Assembly: GCA_035222895.1 (NCBI GenBank)
Contig: JAVYIG010002731.1
Coordinates: forward strand, 38,501 to 102,500
Origin: Strongylocentrotus droebachiensis
Lineage: Eukaryota; Echinodermata; Echinoidea; Camarodonta; Strongylocentrotidae
Length of the DNA stretch: 64,000 bases
Reading direction: 5' to 3'
Part shown: one piece after another, positions 60,191-64,000 of the stretch
Numbering within the stretch: the first letter of the stretch is position 1
Layout of the letters: every line of letters starts with the position of its first letter
Translations under genes and position numbers: made by a program
Notes under the pieces: model-generated
What the model was told of the DNA's origin: nothing
The model's input: only the letters and a program-made list of their open reading frames with translations
Database searches by the model: none

Positions 60191-60690
60191 TAATGCAAAT
60201 AGATAAAGAAATGTAAAAATGCAGTGAAGAACTACAGAGATTAGATTAAAATGGAAAGTAATTCATATTGGCATTAAAATAGCCCTGGTAGGAATTAATC
60301 AATCGGTGAATTATTAAATTGTATTAGTAAAATACTTTTTGAGAGACACAAATAGACATCCTTTGCATGATGAAATACAAGAACAGATGTTGGAAAGTAA
60401 AGAAAAAGACAGACAATAAGCAAAAGACCATTTTCTTTCAGTATTTCATTTTCAAAAATGGGATTATTTTACAGAGAACAGTGACACATAGATCAATCTA
60501 CACTGCATTACTACCATGCTTGTTATTATTATCATTATTAATTTTCCTTCCCACACATACCTTGAGGCTGGGTTGGAAAGAGGGTGGGCGTGTCTGTGAG
60601 TGCAATAGAAATGAGGTGTATGAGGGTGTTGTGTGTTTGTTTGACTTGTATGTGTATGGATGTCGGTGTGGCAAAGACGGGTAGTCATTT

Positions 60691-60735
60691 GTTGTGTGTG
60701 TGCGTGTGCGGGTGTGCGTGTGTGTGTGCATGTGT
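60691..60735. repeat. (GT)n microsatellite
   Basis: TG-rich with occasional C and G interruptions. GT-rich DNA starts earlier, near 60590. Confidence 0.93.
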
Positions 60736-60966
60736 TTTGGTAATTCTCGATGTTCAGGGATAGTACTATTTTTTATTCGAAGAGTATTATTATATTATGC
60801 CCAAAGCATTGTTGATGTTAAAAATTGGAGACAAAAATTGACTAGGTATTTAAAGATTTTGAATGATGTTTTTCTGTAAACTGTTTTGAATGAAAATGAA
60901 AAATGTACGAATTTCGTTTTGACTTGTAGCTGATTTAACTTCTAAATGATGTAATTTGTATTAAAT

Positions 60967-61386
60967 ATGTTTTTATTTGTACCAATTCTGTTTGGGGAAA
61001 TAAACATTTCATTAAACAAAAATAAAACCCACGCGAAACATGACTCCAAAATGTCACAAAATGAATTATCCCTCTTGTTGCAGTCGAGACTTTTAGATGA
61101 GAAAGACGGAAAAAGGGAAACATCGTTTTTCACATTGCCTGGGGTCGGTGTACGCCTCACGCACCAAGCAATCAATACCCGCCAAATCAGAAAATGTATT
61201 CTAACCTACTTTCGTCGGGCCTTGGTGGCAGCGGTGCTGGAGGAACGCGGGGGGTCCACCGCCACAGCCTCGTTCAAATCGATTGAAATTTCCATTCAGA
61301 ATCCTCATATCATATTTCGGCCATCGGCGAATGAATATCGTGGGATTAAATCAAATTGCTTGAGGAATGTGTTTATTAAGTTTTAA
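60967..61386 (+). CDS. Uncharacterised open frame (139 codons)
   Basis: The frame begins with ATG and is open to TAA. After the first 28 or so codons the composition is protein-like and not low-complexity: MSQNELSLLLQSRLLDEKDG, then TYFRRALVAAVLEERGG. The underlying DNA at 61130-61350 is GC-richer than its surroundings. No family, signal peptide or membrane segment was recognised. It could be an exon or a chance frame in a decayed repeat. Confidence 0.2.
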   Translation: MFLFVPILFGEINISLNKNKTHAKHDSKMSQNELSLLLQSRLLDEKDGKRETSFFTLPGVGVRLTHQAINTRQIRKCILTYFRRALVAAVLEERGGSTATASFKSIEISIQNPHIIFRPSANEYRGIKSNCLRNVFIKF

Positions 61387-61789
61387 CTTGGATTCGTCCT
61401 TCGCAATGAGGGGGCTCACCAGGGGTTGAAACATTATCGACCGAATTTACAGATCCTACCCTTGAGGTTGCATGATCGACGTCTGAAAGAACGTGCCTCT
61501 CCGCAAAATATGATTTTATCAAATTTTCGTGGGTGGAATCTTCTACATCAATTTTCAATTTCGCCTACATATTCCTGACATTTTAGCGTTGGTTATTTAA
61601 CAGTATATGTCTTGATGTAGAACGTTGCCATGCTAATTGTGGTGATGTGAGAGGGGGGGGGGGGTCTGTTAAATGATTTCATTGGTCAAACCCACTAAAT
61701 CAAAATCAACATTACCTATGTATTCATTTCTTACTCTTCTTTCCATTATAAACAAATTACTTAATTACCAAAATAGCTGCGTCCATCGA

Positions 61790-62010
61790 CAACCAAGTTG
61801 TAATAACCTTTAATGGCGACCAGTTGCTGGCCAGTTGACGTTCGGTTGCCGATTATTGTTCCTAAATCAGAGATTTTAGTTTTAGTTTGCGACCACTCGT
61901 GGCAATATTTGTAAATGGTTGGCAGTTGTTAGTTGACTTTTGATCGGCAATAATAAACAACTGGTTGGAGATCGATTGCCGATGTGATGTTATTATTATT
62001 TATACATGCA
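61790..62010. repeat. Degenerate GTTG/GCGACC-rich repeat
   Basis: Repeated words such as GCGACCAGTTG, GGTTGCCGAT and GGCAGTTGTTAG form a loose internal repeat. Related words reappear at 62640-62850. Confidence 0.4.
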
Positions 62011-62803
62011 TCGGTGGTGCATTCTACGATACACGGGTGGAAGTATTTATTTTCACGACGGCTAACAAAAGGATTTCGTGAAGCAACACTTTCACTTTGG
62101 CAATAATTATTCTAAAATGCACCAAGTGTTACGTTTCCATTGTGTAAAAAATATTTGGATATCTGGGGGTTATTTTAACAAGTGCTAATCTCCGAAGTGG
62201 ATTATCATATTAAAATGTAGGGACTTTTTCAGAACATAATACAAAACAGTAGCAAAGGTAAAAATTTATCAATGATTAAATCAGAACATATCTATATCTT
62301 GAACTGAAATTTGGTGTATTTACCAGGCCGCTTCAGCAGAAAAAATAGTTGTTGTTTTTGTATAAATAAAAAATCACAGAATAGCATGGTCCAATTTGAT
62401 CAAGTAACATTAAATTGCCTCTTTTTTTCCTAATTTCTTCCGAGAATAATATCAAACAAACTGAATTTGCAAACAAGCAGTATAGTCAATAGTATAATTT
62501 TCAAACTTGAAAAGGAAATTCCTTCCTGGTTTTTGTTATTCAACAAACGTGTGGATTTTAATCAGTAACTGATCACAGATCGTTTTAGTAGATCAAATGC
62601 CGATATTCTCTCAACCAGTCTGGATATAGTCTGGGAAACAGACGGCGATCGGTCGGCAATCAGTCGGAGAACTGTTACCTACCCGTAGTCGGAATACAGA
62701 TTTCGATGCAGCAAGATGAACCCCCAGCCGAGTAAAATACTCCGGAGACCACTTAAAACCGTTTGAAGACTGACAATAACCTCTCTGCGACCTCAGACAA
62801 CTA

Positions 62804-62829
62804 ACACCCGACAAGTGGTTGTCGGGTGT
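62804..62829. repeat. Perfect 11-bp-arm hairpin
   Basis: ACACCCGACAA and TTGTCGGGTGT flank the 4-base loop GTGG with no mismatch. Weaker pairing (GCGACC / GGTCGTA) extends outward. It may be the core of the GTCGG-rich repeat around it. Confidence 0.8.
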
Positions 62830-63276
62830 CGGCAACTGGTCGTATCTCTAGTGAGACTCAGGCTCAATTCTCCGCCTTCTAAATGTTCCTCCTCTTCCCT
62901 TTTCCTTTTCCTCTTCCTAATCGTCATTATCATTGTCGTCCTTTATTGTATGACAAATCAAAGTAGGAAAGCCGGGCAAGGGCGTTACATGACGGAAGAA
63001 CGGAGTTCCTAGATGCCTCCTGGGAATCTTGCCAGTTGATGGTGTGCCTACAAGGTGTTATCTGAGTGACCACAGTTGCATTCTGCACTTGCTCTGTACT
63101 TCCACTCGTGAAGACTGTGATCGGTCATGGCACGCTCAGCGCGGATTCTGTGGTAATATGCGAGTTCACCATCGGCATCGGCCTGGATGGATAGGTAGTT
63201 GGGTCATGGATAAAGAGTTCCCTATGTATGACATTACACCAACATGTCCATCTTGACTATCAGAGATTCCCAGTGT

Positions 63277-63620
63277 CAGGCGCGTAAGCAGGATTTTTTC
63301 AAGGGGGGGGGGGGGGGGGTAAGAGGACACTTTATTAATTTTTGTTTGGTTGCAAAAAATCGCAACGACTCAGCCGGCCGCTCAATAAGCGGGAGGGGGG
63401 GGGGGGGTAAGGTCAATTTGTTTAGGTCAGCCATTGGTATAATGTTTTTTGTTTTTTGTTTTTTGTTTATTAAAATTTTGTTGTTTTTTTTTTTAAAAAT
63501 GCCAAAGGGGGGAGGGGGGAGGTTTCCTCGAAAATACACACATAAAAAATACCAAAGGGGGGGGGGGGGTTCAACCCCCAACCCCCCCCCCCCCCCCCTC
63601 CCCACCTGCGTACGCGCCTG
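63277..63620. mobile_element. hAT-type MITE with poly-G/poly-C interior
   Basis: The termini CAGGCGCGTAAGCAGG and CCTGCGTACGCGCCTG are inverted with one mismatch and flanked by the 8-bp direct repeat CCCAGTGT (63269-63276, 63621-63628). A G17 run lies about 28 bases inside the left end and a C17 run about 20 bases inside the right end, with further G runs between. The open frames on both strands are Gly- or Pro-rich artefacts. Confidence 0.92.
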
Positions 63621-63628
63621 CCCAGTGT

Positions 63629-64000
63629 CATGTGCGACCCTCATTTTCAAATCTTCATATCTTATCCAGTGCCCGATCTTTCCAGGAGTTTCACGATACA
63701 AAAGCCAAATACCAAACTTAATCATACGCAATGGGTTAATTTCCCTTTGACATTTGAGTCAATAAAAATCCGAACCAGAAAAAGGTGTCGAGAAGGCATA
63801 ATTTTTCGATTTAAAGGTATTCATCTTGAGTCCTAATTAAAGTCAGCGATAAATTCTCCCTACGGAATCAAATGAAAGTTTCACGCAAGTCCACAAATAA
63901 AGGATATCTACCAGTCATTTCTGTTGTTTCAAAAATTGCATAGAAGCTGAGTAATGAAAAAATAAAAGTAATGAAATCTTGGTCAAGGGATGCGTTGAAC
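63629..64000. other. Non-genic DNA
   Basis: No feature was recognised to the end of the window. Confidence 0.4.

Noticed and set aside
63244-63750. Gly-rich (plus) and Pro-rich (minus) frames of about 150-170 codons
   Set aside because: They run through the poly-G/poly-C hAT MITE and share no features with real proteins.
1-64000. Retrovirus-like, LTR or Polinton-like elements
   Set aside because: No long terminal repeats, primer-binding site, protease/integrase or capsid-like frame was recognised; both RT remnants are non-LTR.

Overview
This is a gene-poor, AT-rich stretch of animal nuclear DNA. It has long (GA)n/(CT)n and (CAT)n tracts, many poly-G/poly-C runs, tRNA-derived SINEs, LINE fragments and many small inverted-repeat DNA transposons. 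An intronless bombesin/endothelin-type neuropeptide GPCR and this repeat mix suggest a marine invertebrate deuterostome, most likely an echinoderm such as a sea urchin. That placement is an inference; nothing in the window proves it.

Only one host protein gene is convincing: a complete single-exon class A GPCR at 43497-44639 (+), preceded by a TATA-less, CCAAT-containing candidate promoter. Three further coding candidates are weak: a possible last exon at 42187-42469, a 64-nt micro-exon at 17417-17480 and an open frame at 60967-61386. Other open frames are mostly low-complexity translations of microsatellites or readings across transposons.

The most striking structure is a composite hAT-like transposon at 28493-34863. 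It has 12-bp terminal inverted repeats and a perfect 8-bp target-site duplication (CCTGTATC). Its interior holds about 18 copies of a ~106-bp satellite unit rich in CGCGCTTCGCGCG hairpins, a right-end copy, a broken LINE reverse transcriptase on the minus strand (itself split by a 5'-truncated L1/Tx1-like LINE), then four more satellite units and a second right-end copy. Only the outer ends share the target-site duplication, so the whole ~6.4 kb appears to have moved as one unit.

Other mobile DNA, in order: a TTAA-flanked MITE at 2651-3123 with an inverted relative at 20689-21252; a 99-bp palindromic hAT MITE at 4855-4953 (TSD CTCTGTAT); a SINE at 5706-5905; a nested foldback element at 7785-9188; a tRNA-like SINE head at 10840; TA-flanked MITEs at 16164, 25038 and 26097; a MITE at 21732-22010 sharing termini with a nested inverted repeat at 58392-59097; TTAA MITEs at 23111 and 35527; a foldback at 36429-36909; a SINE at 45391-45649; a SINE/LINE tail near 60126; and a hAT MITE at 63277-63620 (TSD CCCAGTGT). 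No retrovirus-like, LTR or Polinton-like element, no CRISPR array and no intact tRNA or rRNA gene was recognised. The stretch from 45.7 to 57.8 kb is essentially a gene desert as far as can be read here.
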